This document shows positions 11,730 through 23,700 of a stretch of DNA of 64,000 bases, one piece after another. This DNA is from Merluccius polli (Eukaryota; Chordata; Actinopteri; Gadiformes; Merlucciidae), in contig JAOPHQ010002277.1 of the NCBI GenBank assembly GCA_030340625.1, positions 496,001 to 560,000 on the forward strand. The letters are read 5' to 3'. Both the position numbers and the translations under genes were made by a program. The notes below the pieces were generated by a model, which worked only from the letters and a program-made list of their open reading frames with translations, did no database searches and was not told the DNA's origin. Numbering within the stretch: position 1 is the first letter of the stretch; each line of letters starts with the position of its first letter.

Positions 11730-12416
11730 GTGTACAGGGCCGTGTTCCGTGTTCTTCCATGAGTACACTTAAACATAGTACACTATCCGCACTCAATAGG
11801 TACGCAGATCTTCAGATCTTAGTGCTGTTCCAAATGCAGTACTCTGTGGTGCACTTAACGGAAATGACCATCAGCTGCGCGGCCGCGTCACCCGCCAAAC
11901 CAACCCGGAAAGAGAAGAACGGCCACTGACGTCACTCTCCTGCGCCGCTTCAGGATTGCGAATTCAAATTGAATTATGGACTCTTTTTTGCGGGGGGGTG
12001 GGCATGAAAACGAAAAAGCAATGTCCTCTTTGTTTTCTTTTTAGTTGTGTCATAAAATGAGCAGTCTTGAAGAAGAAAATGAAAATGCAGTTTGGATGAT
12101 CTATTATTCATTTTATTTATGAGTCAAATAATGCAGCAATGACCTTGAAATGAAAATGCCTTTCTGTTAATGCATTTTAATTTTCAAATTTGCAATTTCA
12201 AATTGAATTTTGGTAACTATTTGCCAGGGCATCTTTTGAAAATTAAATCTTAAATGTCCTTTTCTTTTTAATTTTAATAAAGTTACAAAATGAGCAATAT
12301 TGAAGAAGAAAATGAAAATGCAGTTTGGATGATTTATTATTGCAGCTATATTCTGAAAATGAAAAAGCATTTCTGTTAATCCACTTTAATTTGAATTATG
12401 GTACAGATTCGCTTCC

Positions 12417-12863
12417 ATACTGTCAAAATATCAACTCGTCAAATTCAAATGCACTGGCTCTTAAAGGGGATGGGAGATGGAACTCTCATTGGTTTATTGC
12501 ACGTTACGCCCAAAACACCTACGGATAGATTTGCGTCGGGCGCAAGAGTAATTTATCCGCCGTCATAATAGCAACATCGCCATAGAACCACCCACAACTA
12601 TTGATTCTCTGATCTATTGAATAATCACTTGGCACACTTTCTTTTCAAAACATTAATTTAATTGTGAACTTGTATTGGACCTCAGGAACACAGGACCAAC
12701 ACAACAGAGGTAGCTCAAGCAGGCAGATGGGGCTCCTACTCCATAGGCAAAGCAACCCATCCAGAACAAGGTCACTCTGAACAATGACCACACCGCAAAA
12801 TAACAAGAAAATAATAAAAGGCTAATATTATTAAATAATAATAATAATAATAATAATAATAGC
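12417..12863. other. No gene seen; (TAA)n microsatellite at 12829-12862
   Basis: Unassigned DNA between the inverted-repeat element and the next mini-element. Nothing is recognisable apart from the microsatellite. Confidence 0.5.
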
Positions 12864-12871
12864 TTGCCTGG

Positions 12872-13078
12872 CAGTGGCGGCGCTAGAGTGGTGCTTGCTG
12901 GTGCTATAGCACCATCAGAAATTACAATAGCACCACCATAGCACCACCAAGAAACAATCAACAATCCTGCCCGCCTGCAAACTCGTACCCCCCCCTGTCA
13001 ACAATCCTTAGCACCATCACTGAATAATTCCGACCCATCGTAGCACCAGCAAGAAAAAAATCTCTTGCGCCGCCACTG
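12872..13078. mobile_element. 207-bp hAT MITE
   Basis: Ends CAGTGGCGGCGC and GCGCCGCCACTG are inverse repeats, flanked by identical 8-bp TTGCCTGG at 12864-12871 and 13079-13086. The interior carries repeats of TAGCACCA and TGGTGCT. The small size and lack of a frame make it a non-autonomous hAT derivative. Confidence 0.9.
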
Positions 13079-13411
13079 TTGCCTGGTTGAATAAACGTTA
13101 CATTCAAAATATATATAAAATAAGATTCTGAATCCGGCAGTATTCCTGACCAATTAATCCAATCCAATCCAACTTTATTTGTTAAGCCCTTTAAAAACAA
13201 CCACTGTCGACCAAAGTGCTTTACAGAAAATAAGTGAAAGCATCACAAATACAAGGCAATAAAACAGCTCAAAAGGACAACATAATTAGAAGGTGAAATA
13301 CAATAAAATACAATAACAAAAAACAATAAAATAAGAAAATAAGAAAAGATAAAAGGTAAGATACAAAGATAAGATAAAAATAAACGATAAAATGGAAGTG
13401 CCAATGTCTTC

Positions 13412-16230
13412 CTAAGTGTTAAAAGCCAAGGAAAAAAGATGGGTTTTGACGAGGGATTTAAATCCAGACAGAGAAGAGGCCTCTCTGATGTGCTGGGGCA
13501 GATTGTTCCAGAGTTTAGGTGCAACAGCAGCAAAAGCACGATCCCCTCTGAGCGTTCGTGTTCTGGGCACGTTCAGGAGCAGCTGATCAGCTGACCTAAA
13601 AGAACGTGCGGGTGTGTAGGGGAGTAGAAGCTCAGAGAGGTACGGCGGGGCAAGGGCGTTAAGAGATTTGAAAGTAAATAAAAGAATTTTAAACTGAATC
13701 CTAAAATTTATGGGCAGCCAGTGGAGTGAGGCTAAGATGGGGGAAATGTGATCAAATTTGCGAGTGCCGGTAAGAAGGCGTGCAGCAGCATTCTGTACCA
13801 TCTGGAGACGGGAGATGGATGACGCACTGACCCCTACATAAAGTGCGTTACAGTAATCCAGCCGAGTGGTGACAAAGGCATGAATTACAGTCTCAAACTG
13901 TCGCCTTGATAAAATCGGCTTTATTTTGGCCAGCTGCCTTAAATGATAAAAACTTGATCTGACCACCGCCTTGATCTGGCTGTCGAACTTGAGGTCCACA
14001 TCCATTTTTACACCTAAGTTGGTAATGATGGGTTTAATATGCTGGGCCCAGATCCAGAAGTGGAGTTTCAGAAGAGCCACCAAAAATCATCACTTCAGTT
14101 TTTTTCTCATTAAAATTTAAAAAGTTCAGGGCCATCCAGGCCTTTATGTCATCAAGACATTTAACTAAGGCAGTGGTTGAGTAGCATTTCTTTTTCTTCA
14201 GAGGGATGTAGATTTGGCTGTCATCTGCATAAAAATGGTACTGAATCCCATGCTTCCCTAAGTATGGTGCCAAGCGGGAGCAAGTAGAGAGAGAAGAGAA
14301 GAGGGCCTAGGACAGAGCCCTGCGGGACCCCACACGAGAGAGGAGCAGAGGAGGACACAGCATCACCAAGACTGACAGAGAATGTTCTATCTGCCAAGTA
14401 CGACCTGAACCACTCCAGTGCTGTGCCCCTGATGCCAACCCACTGTTCCATGCGGGAGATCAGGACCCCATGGTCCACTGTATCAAATGCAGCAGTTAAG
14501 TCTAAAAGTACAAGAATAACATGGTCACCAGAATCTGTAGCTAAGAATATGTCATTGAAGACTCTTAAAAGAGCTGATTCTGTGCTGTGCAGAGATTTAA
14601 AACCAGATTGGAAAACCTCCAGAATACTATAATTTTCCAAAAAGGACATTAACTGAGAGTGAACTATCTTCTCAAGGATTTTTGAGAGAAATGGGAGTTT
14701 AGAGATAGGCCTGAAATTTGCGAGAGCTGCAGGATCTAGTCCAGGTTTTTTAATTAATGGTTGCACCACTGCATGTTTGAAATTCTCAGGGACCACACCT
14801 GTACGCAGACTGGCATTAATAATTGTGAGAAGAGGAATTCCAACAGTGGCGAAAACCTCTTTGAACAGTCGAGGGGGGACTGGATCATTTGGAGAACCTG
14901 AAGGCCTCGACTGGCCAACAGTCTCCTGTAAACAGGACAAAGTCACAGGCTCAAACTGGTGAAAGACAGCAGAGCAGGTGAAGGAGATTGAGGGGTCATA
15001 GGCAGATGGTGAGATGAGGGCTCTAGCAGAAGAAACCTTGTCAATGAAAAAGTGCAGAAAGTTTTCACAGACAGCAGGGGAGGCCTCCGTACAGACATTT
15101 TTGGCATTGAGAACTGAGTCAATGGTTTTAAACAAAACACGTGGTTTATGACAATTTGACAGGATAATACTAGCCAAATATTCCCTTTTAGCATTCTTCA
15201 TAGTTGTCTGATACTGACGCCAGCAGTCCCTTAGGATTTGAAAAGACACTTGTAGTTTGTCTTTTTTCCACTTGCGCTCGGCTTTACGGCATTCACGTCT
15301 GACAGCGCGAGTAGTATCATTTAGCCAGGGCTCAGATTTAGTTTTTGGTTGCTTGGTTTTTAAAGGAGCCACCATATCTAAAGCAGTCTGGCAGGCGGAG
15401 TGAAACCATGAGCTAAGCTCCTCAGTACTGCACTCAGACTCGGGAATGACGGAGTTGAGATCGAAGGCGGCCGAAAACCGAGCAGCAGTGGAAGGGTTAA
15501 TGACGCGACAGCGCCGAGCAGCAACGGCAGCATTAACAGTGTTACAGGCAAGAGCAACTTCAAATAATACAGGCATATGATCCGAAATCACTGCGTCACA
15601 AATCTCTAGGTTAAGGACAGGTAGCCCATATGATAAGACAAGATCAAGTGTGTGTCCATGTTCTTGTGTGGGTCCAGATACATACTGCACAAGATTAAAA
15701 GAGTCAATGAGATCAAGAAAGGCCTTTGCCATTGGTTTATCACGACAACACACATGAACATTAAAGTCACCCACAATAAGGACACGATCATATTTAGGCA
15801 TGATTTCAGCCAGTAATTCAGAAAATTCATTCAAAAAGTATTTGTTGTATTTAGGAGGACGATAGACCACAGTGCACAATACAGTGGGAGAGCAACCCAG
15901 TTCAAATAAACTCAGTTCAAAGCTGGTGAACGTGGATGACGGAGATAACTGTCTACATTTATAATGACCCTTGTAGACAGTGGCTATTCCTCCTCCCCGG
16001 CCAGACACCCGCAGGGAGTTTAAAAAGCAGCAGTCAAGGGGTAAAAGTTCTGAGAAAGCGCTGGACTCACCACCACTCAACCATGTCTCCGTTACGCAAA
16101 GAAAGTCCAATCCTCGGGATGTGAACAAATCCTTAAGGATGAAGGTCTTGTTTGTTAGTGATCTAGCATTCACCAGGGCAATCCTGGTATTACTAGGGCC
16201 AGACGGGTTTCGGGTGACATAGGGAGTCAA
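13412..16230 (-). pseudogene. L2 ORF2: endonuclease plus reverse transcriptase, frameshifted
   Basis: The main frame (16230-14221, 669 codons) begins with an APE-like endonuclease: ALVNARSLTNKT, the metal-binding Glu in VTETWL, LIVGDFNVH, and the catalytic ISDHMPV. Reverse transcriptase follows with NFRPISKLPFLSKILEK, LLDLTAAFDTVDH and CGVPQGSVLGPLLF. The frame then shifts. The FYADDSQIYIPL block with the catalytic Asp pair is read from 14273-14034, and the C-terminal thumb (LDYCNALYVG, LHWLPINFRIQFK) from 14083-13412. Total length and domain order match L2 ORF2. Two frameshifts prevent one continuous product. Confidence 0.85.
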
Positions 16231-16392
16231 GTGAACCGGAATGTTTTCAACACGCCCATGGGCTCGATGTGCTCGGGTTGACCTATTTGTTTGCAGTACA
16301 GGAATGGGACAGCAGGGGGCGTTAGCAGCTGCATGCTGCGGTGGGCTCGTAGACTCGACCGGAAGTGGACAGGTGACTGAGGGAGGTACTAG

Positions 16393-18059
16393 TCATTCCC
16401 GGGAACGTACACCACGTTGGCTGCACGTCGCCGTGTAGTGAATGTTAGCCGCTAGCACGCGTGAGCCTTTAGCGTTTGGATGCAATCCATCCCTCGAATA
16501 AAGCGATTCTCTGTTCCAGAACGCATCGAAATTGTCAATAAAGCCCACATTGTTTTTCTCGCAAGTTGCCCGAAGCCAAGTGTTAAGGCTCAGAAGTCTA
16601 CTAAAACGCTCGCACCCACGCCCTATCGTAGGAAGCGGACCAGAGATAAAAACAGATTTCCCACACTGCATGAGGTAGCTAATGAGGGCATTAAAATCAG
16701 TTTTTATGAGCTCTGATTGACAGTGGGCAGAGTCAACTGACCCGGCATGGACAATAACCCTCGAAATTGATGACGGGAGAGTAGGGAGCATCTCCTGGAG
16801 CTTAACCAGGACATCAGTTACCAAGGCGCCCGGGATAGAATGCAAGATAACGTTGACATAGAGCAAATGCCTGGTAATAGAGTCGCCGATTATCAGAGTG
16901 GATGGTGGAAATAACGGTGCCGGCTGAGAGCCCACGCCCGAGGGGGAAAGCCCACTGCCCCCACTCGACGAGGCACCCGACAGAGAGGGCACAGCCAGCT
17001 GCCGGATGGTAGGCTGGTGGTGCCCCTGGAGCATCGGCGCTGACCAACAGGTGGGGGACGGCCAGCTGCTGGATGGAGGGCTGCATGGCTGTTGGTGTAG
17101 CCTGCAGAAGCGGTTCCTCAATAGCGCCGTGGGGGGGGCTGTCTGAGCGTCGGCCAACTGCATCCTTCAGCAGCTGCCGCCGGCGAGCGGAAGATGTTCC
17201 CCGCCGCCCGATACTCAGCAGCAGACCCAGAGAAGCCCCCAACAACGCCGGCAGAAGACACGTTCACATGGAGAGGAGTCTGAGCCTGAGTCGGAGCCTG
17301 GAGAGGAGCCTGGGGAGGAGGCTGAAGAGGAGCCCGGAGAGGAGCCCGAGTCCGAAGTGGAGCTGAAGCCTGGAGAGGGGCCCGGGGTGAGGCGTCGTCG
17401 GCTAGGTGGTGAAGCAAGGCCAGTGGAAGATCCGAAGTTCGCGGATCTGCCGTCGCCCTGCCGTTCGACCGATGGAAGTCCGGGTCGGGAGAGTGACCAT
17501 TCGTGGAGCCGACAGCCCGGAGAGAGGCCGGCGTCGGAGGATTATCAGTTGCTAGTGACGAAAAGCGGTTCGAGATTTCCAGGCTAGGTGGTGACGCCTT
17601 ACTCGTCCCCGCTATTTGCTTTGGTTGGCCACGGATCCGCACTACGGACCATGGCGCCTGCGGTGTCGAACAGGACTGGCGACAGTGGGGGTCCCAGTGG
17701 ACTGTGTCCTGCAGGGCAGCCGCGAAGGAGGGCAGCCGCTTAGATTGCCCGGCAGATACGTCCATGAAGTGGGACAGGAGCGCTTCTTTAAGTCGCAGCT
17801 TATCGGTGAGTCTTTGCAGCTTGGCTAAGTAGCAAAGAGTCCTCAGATGTTGTTGCCATACTGTAGTTATCCTTTTTGGGGTTCGGCAACAGGGTTCAGC
17901 AACAGGCGGGTAGTCCGGCAGGCAGGGGTCGGCAACAGGCGGGTAGTCCGGCAGGCGATGGGTCGGCAACAGGCGGGTAGTCCGGCAGGCGACGTGATCT
18001 TGTCTGTCAATCACGGTATCCCTACCGAGTCGGTGCGTCCGCACACCAATAAAGACCAA
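16393..18059 (-). pseudogene. L2 ORF1, SGNH/GDSL-esterase type, frameshifted
   Basis: Two minus-strand frames overlap at 17118-17163 and together cover about 540 codons. The upstream frame (18059-17118) is proline- and alanine-rich with NRFSSLA. The downstream frame (ending 16393) has a lipase-like domain: STLIIGDSITRHL supplies the nucleophile Ser, and DGLHPNAKGSRVLAANI supplies the terminal Asp and His. The block III site that normally reads GTND reads GSVD here, so its Asn is missing. Such ORF1 proteins in L2/CR1 elements are thought to help the RNP contact lipids or nucleic acid. The frameshift and lost Asn indicate a decayed copy. Confidence 0.75.
17896..17998. repeat. Tandem repeat at 5' end of L2
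   Basis: Three to four imperfect units of about 34-36 bp containing GGCGGGTAGTCCGGCAGGC. In the minus orientation these lie near the L2 5' end, inside the start of ORF1, where they encode a repeated RLPDYPPVADP-like peptide. Confidence 0.8.
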
Positions 18060-18062
18060 TAT

Positions 18063-18198
18063 GTGTGCTTAAAAGCTAGTTAATGGTGAATATGTGGTCC
18101 CTAATCTAAAGTGTTACCAGAATCAAATATATTCATACCCCTCCATCTTTTATGCAGCAAGGGCGTTTGGCAAATAGTCTCAGTGAAAACAAAACTAA
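18063..18198. other. Spacer between L2 and MULE gene
   Basis: About 135 bp with no gene. Since transcription of the MULE gene runs on the minus strand, this would be its 3' side, but I see no clear polyadenylation signal. Confidence 0.4.
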
Positions 18199-19862
18199 TT
18201 AAAGAGTTAAATGATGGGCCCTAAACGGTAAAGGGGGAAAACGTCCATTCCCCACCAAAAAAAGAAAAGAGGGGCTAAACCCTTCACTTAGCCTATAGGA
18301 AAATGCTGCGGCAGCCTTCCAGTAGGATGGCAGATGTCTGCGACCTGCAATGTACTGCTCCCTGAGCCTCTGGAGACGGGCCTCCAACTCCCTCCACTTG
18401 CGTCTTCTTTTTGGGGGAGCATCACCCCGGTCTGCCATCTCCAGCTTCTCCTCAGCAAGCTGCTGCTGGTCTTTCAGGTGGTGAAGAAACATCCACAGTG
18501 ATGGATGGCGCACTTCAACAGCATCGTTCAGAGTGCGATGATAAGCTACAAAAAAACAAAATCAAAACTTTTTATCCTGTATATTGGTTATGCATGAAAA
18601 TGTTGACAGTGGCTTAGGCCTACACATCAAAAATAATGTGTGCTCAGCGATTATTTAATTAATCAGAAAATCAGTTTTAATCACTTACATTCAACATGGT
18701 TGTTGGTCCTTTGCTCCATGTTTCGCTGGAATACATTCCACATTGCAGGTGGGAAGGCTGCTCCAGGGTGGACGTAGGTGTTGCGGACATATAGAAAGAA
18801 GTCCTGCAGCTCTGGGTGGTCCCGCTGGGCGCGCCTGGTGTTCCGGTGGTGAAGCAGCAGGTCAAAGTTATTTTGGACCACGGGCAGTGGCAGGTGGCCT
18901 AGTGCCATCACCTTACGGATGATTGCTGCCAATTGATCGTCATGCCGGAATGCAGCAGCCAGTCCAAGTCCCTGCACCCTCTTCCACAAGGCCTGGTTGA
19001 AGTGGAAGTAGCATCCACACACTTGTGTCCTTGGAAGCTCTGTTTCCAGCGCAGTCATCAGTGCCTGTTCAAAGTCACAGATGACTTTTAGAGGTCTCCA
19101 ATGGTGGTGCGTGATTCTCCTTGTTGCACTTTTGAGACATTGGAACACCTGGCGATAGTGTCCAATTGTGCGTTGGCCCATCAGGACATGGACAAGTGGA
19201 ACAACGAAGCCATGCACGTCCCCCAGCACTGTAAACACCTGATTGTAGGGGCGTGGGCAGGACTTAAATGTTCCATCCATGTAAACGGTCCCATAGCGTC
19301 GCAGCTTCCGCAAGTTGTCCTCAGTGGCAAAGACTGCGACACCCCACTCCTCGTCTTGGTGCAACAGGAATTGGTCCCTGCCCCATGTCTCCGCCCATGT
19401 AACTTCAATCCCTACGTCCTCAATGGTAGCTGGGATGGGAGGCATCACAGCTGCACGTGCTCTGGCCATAACTGACCTCACTGACAGGAAGCCTTGTGGT
19501 GGTTCTCTGTCTCCTCCACCCTGGAGTTGACGTTGCTGCTGCAGAGCTACTCGCCGGGCATTGTAGACCCTTCTGATGGGTACTGTGGGTTCCCTCTTGA
19601 GTTCTCCAGTTACCGCTTGGCGGAAATCTGCATTGTGCACCCTTACTCTGTCAGGGGGATGCAAATGTTCACCGACCTCGTGCACAATGATGTTAGGATC
19701 CTCTTCCTCAACATCAAAGATGTTGGTCCGCAGTACTGCCCTGCAGTTCTTGCTCCAGCATCTCCACCTAATATTTTCTTGGTTGTTGCGGTGCCTGTGG
19801 TATCTGAAGTTGTCCAGAACCAACACTTTTCCTCCTCTGTCTCCAGTCATTAGCTTTGCCAT
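18199..19862 (-). CDS. FLYWCH-MULE transposase, two exons (copy 1)
   Basis: Exon 1 is 19862-18689 and exon 2 is 18545-18199. The 143-bp intron has GTAAGT at the donor and TTTTTTTGTAG at the acceptor and joins in phase 1, giving about 506 residues. Residues 1-70 resemble a FLYWCH zinc finger: a NFRYH segment, WRCWSKNCRA, and the HLH pair. The MULE nuclease core includes VYMDGTFKSCP (first Asp), VICDFEQAL (second Asp), GCYFHFNQALW, and the NNHVE segment at the splice junction, whose Glu is a candidate third acidic residue. The C-terminus is a charged, coiled-coil-like KRRRKWRELEARLQRL segment. FLYWCH plus MULE is a known transposase architecture, and cut-and-paste activity is inferred. No stop or frameshift is seen. 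Its own transposon ends were not found. Confidence 0.85.
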
Positions 19863-19985
19863 TGTCTCCTCCTTGGTGATAAGCTAGCTAGGGCTTATGA
19901 CAATTAGTTATGTCACCGATTTATATGTCACCGAATTTTTTATTATATCTCCATTTTATTATTTAGATTGAGATTTAGATATTAA
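19863..19985. other. 5' flank of MULE copy 1
   Basis: Short upstream region with two copies of ATGTCACCGA (about 19912-19935). These could be subterminal or promoter sites. No terminal repeat matching the other MULE was found. Confidence 0.3.
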
Positions 19986-20374
19986 GGGCCCTATTTTAAC
20001 AGTGTGAACACATAGGCCTATATGACATGCGGACGCGGTCCTGTGGCCGCAACTGTGGGTCTATTTAACGATATGTGGCAATACATTAACAAAGTTTAGT
20101 TTGTGTGTGTTTAAACAGATGGGTGTGCGCACACACACGCGCGACAAGCAGCACCTGCATTCATTCATTCATTCTTTAAACACTGACTCGCGGTAAAACT
20201 ATGTTTTCTCACGATCAAATACTCATCAATCCTAAAAGTTATGGGCTTGTACACGATTTCTCTGTCAAGAAAATACATGTTTGCTGTTCGGTGTTTGCAG
20301 ATGCATTGATTTAAAAGGACAACTAACTAACTGGGATATTCTTTGCTTGAGTTTATAATTGTTATTATTATTTT

Positions 20375-20379
20375 AAGGC
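20375..20379. repeat. Target-site duplication AAGGC (left)
   Basis: Matches 24912-24916 on the other side of the Gypsy element. Confidence 0.9.
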
Positions 20380-20589
20380 TGTAATGTTTAGTAATAACTG
20401 ACGCAAAGCTGTGTGTACTAGCAGCTTGAACTTTATGTAGAGCCACGAACAGGTTACACGTTATTATAATCATTGCAGTACGTCACTGAACTAACGTCAT
20501 ACAAAACCCAAACCCCAGAACCCACAGTCCAACCTGATTGGCTGACAGGACGCAGCATGGTCATGGGCTGCCTAGCCCACTATACTACA
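20380..20589 (-). repeat. 3' LTR of Gypsy element (210 bp)
   Basis: Runs from TGTAATG to CTACA on the plus strand and is paired with 24702-24911. On the element's own strand it begins TGTAGTATAG. Confidence 0.92.
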
Positions 20590-20601
20590 TCCCCCTTCTT
20601 A
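20590..20601 (-). other. Polypurine tract
   Basis: On the minus strand AAGAAGGGGGA immediately precedes the 3' LTR, the usual primer site for plus-strand DNA synthesis. Confidence 0.85.
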
Positions 20602-20726
20602 GCTAGATCATACTGACAAAACAGCTTCAGCACCTTAAAGCACGGGTAAACATTGAATGCATCATTTAACACAATAATAACATGAAACATTCCATTAAAG
20701 AAATAACAATTGTTGTCAAGCCACTT

Positions 20727-23700
20727 TTAAAGCACATAGTCCTGAAGTCGAGCTGGCAATTTTACGCTTCTCCCAACCCTGGATCTGAGGCCTATGTCAG
20801 TCTCCACTTCGGGCTGTGGTTCTGATGTGTCTTGTGTCTCTGTCTCCCTTTTCTCAATCTCCTGGTCGGCATCAGAGTCTGGGCAGGTGATTTCATCATT
20901 GTCCCTATGTCCTGCGACCCGATCAGGTCTGAGATGCCTGCGATTCCTCCTGTACTGTGCCCCTGCTGGTGTGATGATGTCATAGGATCTAGGCTCATCC
21001 CTGACTCTCTCTACTGTAGCTGGCTGCCATCCTTTTGTTGTCTTCATGCACACTCTCTCACCCTCTCTGAATGGAGAAAGAGGGGACGCCCCCTTGTCGT
21101 AGCTGTGTTTTTGCAGCAGCTGACGTCGTCTCAGGCCTTGCTGGACGTTCACTGGTGTTGCTGGCTGAAGGATTGCCGTGCTTGCAGGGAGATCAGAGCG
21201 GAGAACACGTCCCATCAGCAGCTGTGCAGGAGAGTATTTTAGCCCTGTGATTGGAGTGTTTCTCAAGTGCAGGAGGGCCAGGTGAGGGTCAATACCTGTC
21301 TGCGTCGTGGCTTTAAGCATGTTCTTCACTGACTGGATGGTTCGCTCAGCCAACCCGTTTGACTGAGGGTAGGCTGGGCTGGAGTGTGTCATCTTGAAGC
21401 CCCACTCTGTTGCAAACTGGGCCATCTCAGCACTAGCAAAGGGTACATGATCTGCCATCAGCTCAGTCGGTATACCGTGCCTTGCAAAGACACCCTTCAG
21501 CTTGGCTATGACAGTACCAGACGTCTTGTCAGGCATCCTCAGAACCTCTGGATATTTGGAAAAGTAATCCACTACAAGCAAAAAGGAGCGTCCTTGGAAC
21601 TCAAAAATGTCAGCTGCTATTTTAGTCCATGGTGTGCCAGGCACTGCGTGGGGAAGGAGGGGCTCCTTCTGGTTGTCAGGTAGCTTTTCTTGACAAGGTG
21701 GGCATGAATCAACCATCATCTTGACATCCTCAGTGAGGCCTGGCCAGTACATTAGGGCTCTGGCGTGTGCCAGGGAGCGCTGGATGCCCTGGTGTGCAGT
21801 GTGCAGCCGCCTTAGCATCTCACCCCTGAGGCCCCTGGGAATTATCATGCGTTGGTTGACCATAAGCAGTCCATCATTGACGTAAATGTCATTCTTGGCA
21901 TGCCAATATGGTTGTGCTTCTGATGGCAAGCTTTTCTTCCTGTCCGGCCACCCATGTTTATGCAGGCTCATCACCATCTGCATCTCACTGTCTTTCTCTG
22001 TTGCGGCCTTCAGTTGTTCCATGATAGACCCATCCACCGCCTTTGTCTGGCTGATGTCGTATACCACCTTCTCTTCCCACAGATCAGCGTCCTCCTGTGC
22101 AGCCATTGGTTGGACAGCTCTGGAAAGTGTGTCAGCCACTGCCATCTGCTTGCCAGGTGTATAGGTGATAGCAATGTCGTACTTCTGTATCTGGAGGAGC
22201 ATTCTTTGCAGGCGTGCAGGTGCCCGGCCGATAGGCTTGGTAATTATAGCCTCGAGGGGCTTGTGATCAGACTGGACTTTAACTCTGGTGCCATACACAT
22301 ATTGATGAAACTTCGTCAATGCAAACACTATGGCCAAGAGTTCCTTTTCAATCTGAGCATAGTTCTGTTCAGCTGCAGATAGGGCCCTGGACGCAAAAGC
22401 CACCGGCCGTTTGTTTTGCATCAGCACCGCTCCAAGGCCATCTTTGGACGAGTCAGCCTGTATTTCAATCTCCTCCTGTGGATTGAAGAACTGAAGTAGT
22501 GGCGCGCTGGAGATCGCCGCTTTCAGCCTGTCCAGCGCTGCTTGGTGCTCTGGTTGCCATTGCCACATAATGTCCTTTCTGAGCAACGTTCTGAGAGGTG
22601 CAGTGAGAGTGGCTTCATGTGGTATGTACTGGGCGAGAAATCGAGTCATGCCCAGCAGCCTCTGTAGGCCCTTTTTGTCTGCAGGTGGGGGCATCTCTGT
22701 GATAGCAGTCACTTTGGACACGTCCGCTCTGACCCTGTCTGCACTGATGATGTGTCCCATGTATTTCACCTCGCTCACCATGTACTGAATTTTGTCTGCA
22801 TTGAACTTCACATTCAGTGTGGTAGCTCTGTCCATCACTTGCTGTAAGATGCAATCATGTTCTTCTTTCGTGGCTGCTGCTATTATCATGTCATCTGCGA
22901 TAATGTGAACTCCAGCGATGTCGCCAAAACTCTCTGTATTGATCCGCTGAAATACCTCACTGGCGCTATTGATCCCAAAAGGTAGCCTTGTAAATTGGTA
23001 CCGCCCCCATGGTGTGTTGAATGTGCAAAGATCAGCTGACTCATCATCCAGTTTTATCTGCCAATAGCCGTCTTTTTCGTCAAGAATCGTGAATACACGT
23101 TTGCCTGCTAGCTGGCATTGCACATCTTCTGGTGTGGGTATGGAATAGTGTTGCCTGCGCACTGCTTTATTGAGGTCCTTCGGGTCCAAACACACCCGTA
23201 GGGTTCCATTTTTCTTTTCAGTTATGACCAAACTGCTTACCCATGGTGTTGGCTTGGTCACTTTACGACACACACCCCTCTGCTCTTGAATATCTAAAGT
23301 CTCTTTCAGTCTGTCCAAAACTGCAAATGGAATCTTCCTGCATCCATGTACAACAGCCGGAACTGTGGGATCGATATGGATGTGGTGTACACCTGGAAAT
23401 TCACCTAATCCCTTGAACACATCAGCATAGCACTGGAGCAGGTCCTCTTTGGTACGAGGTGGATCTTGCCGTGCCAGCGTCTCCACCTTCCTCACGAGAT
23501 TAAGTCGCACACATGCTTCTCTGCCCAGTAGCTGTGTGTCAGACGTGTCAGTCACATAGAACCGTAGGAAGGCCTGCTTGTGTTTGGAGTGCACATGTAG
23601 ACTCAGAACACCCTTGGGCTTGATGCGTGCGCCACCATATGCCACAAGTACAGTGTCCGTCTTCATCAGCCTGTGCTTTTTGGGCATTTTAGCAGCTATT

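Larger units (their letters stand above)
9398..12416. mobile_element. 3-kb inverted-repeat element with central insertions
   Basis: Left arm 9398-9927 and right arm 11921-12416 are inverse copies starting GGAAGC(A/G)AATCTGTACC at each outer end. Each arm holds a unit of about 230 bp repeated twice (TTTCTTCTTCAA and AACTGCATTTTCATTTTC recur). The central part contains the hAT copy at 10017-11239 and a second hAT fragment. No transposase and no clear target duplication were found. Confidence 0.7.
13155..18062 (-). mobile_element. L2-clade LINE, near full length
   Basis: Minus-strand non-LTR retrotransposon with ORF1 (esterase type), ORF2 (endonuclease and reverse transcriptase) and a 3' tail of repeated TTGGA units at about 13155-13170. 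The tail follows a 3' UTR containing AAAGTGCTTTACAG's inverse-type sequence typical of fish L2. The 5' end near 18062 has a short tandem repeat. Frameshifts in ORF1 and ORF2 make this copy inactive. Confidence 0.85.
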
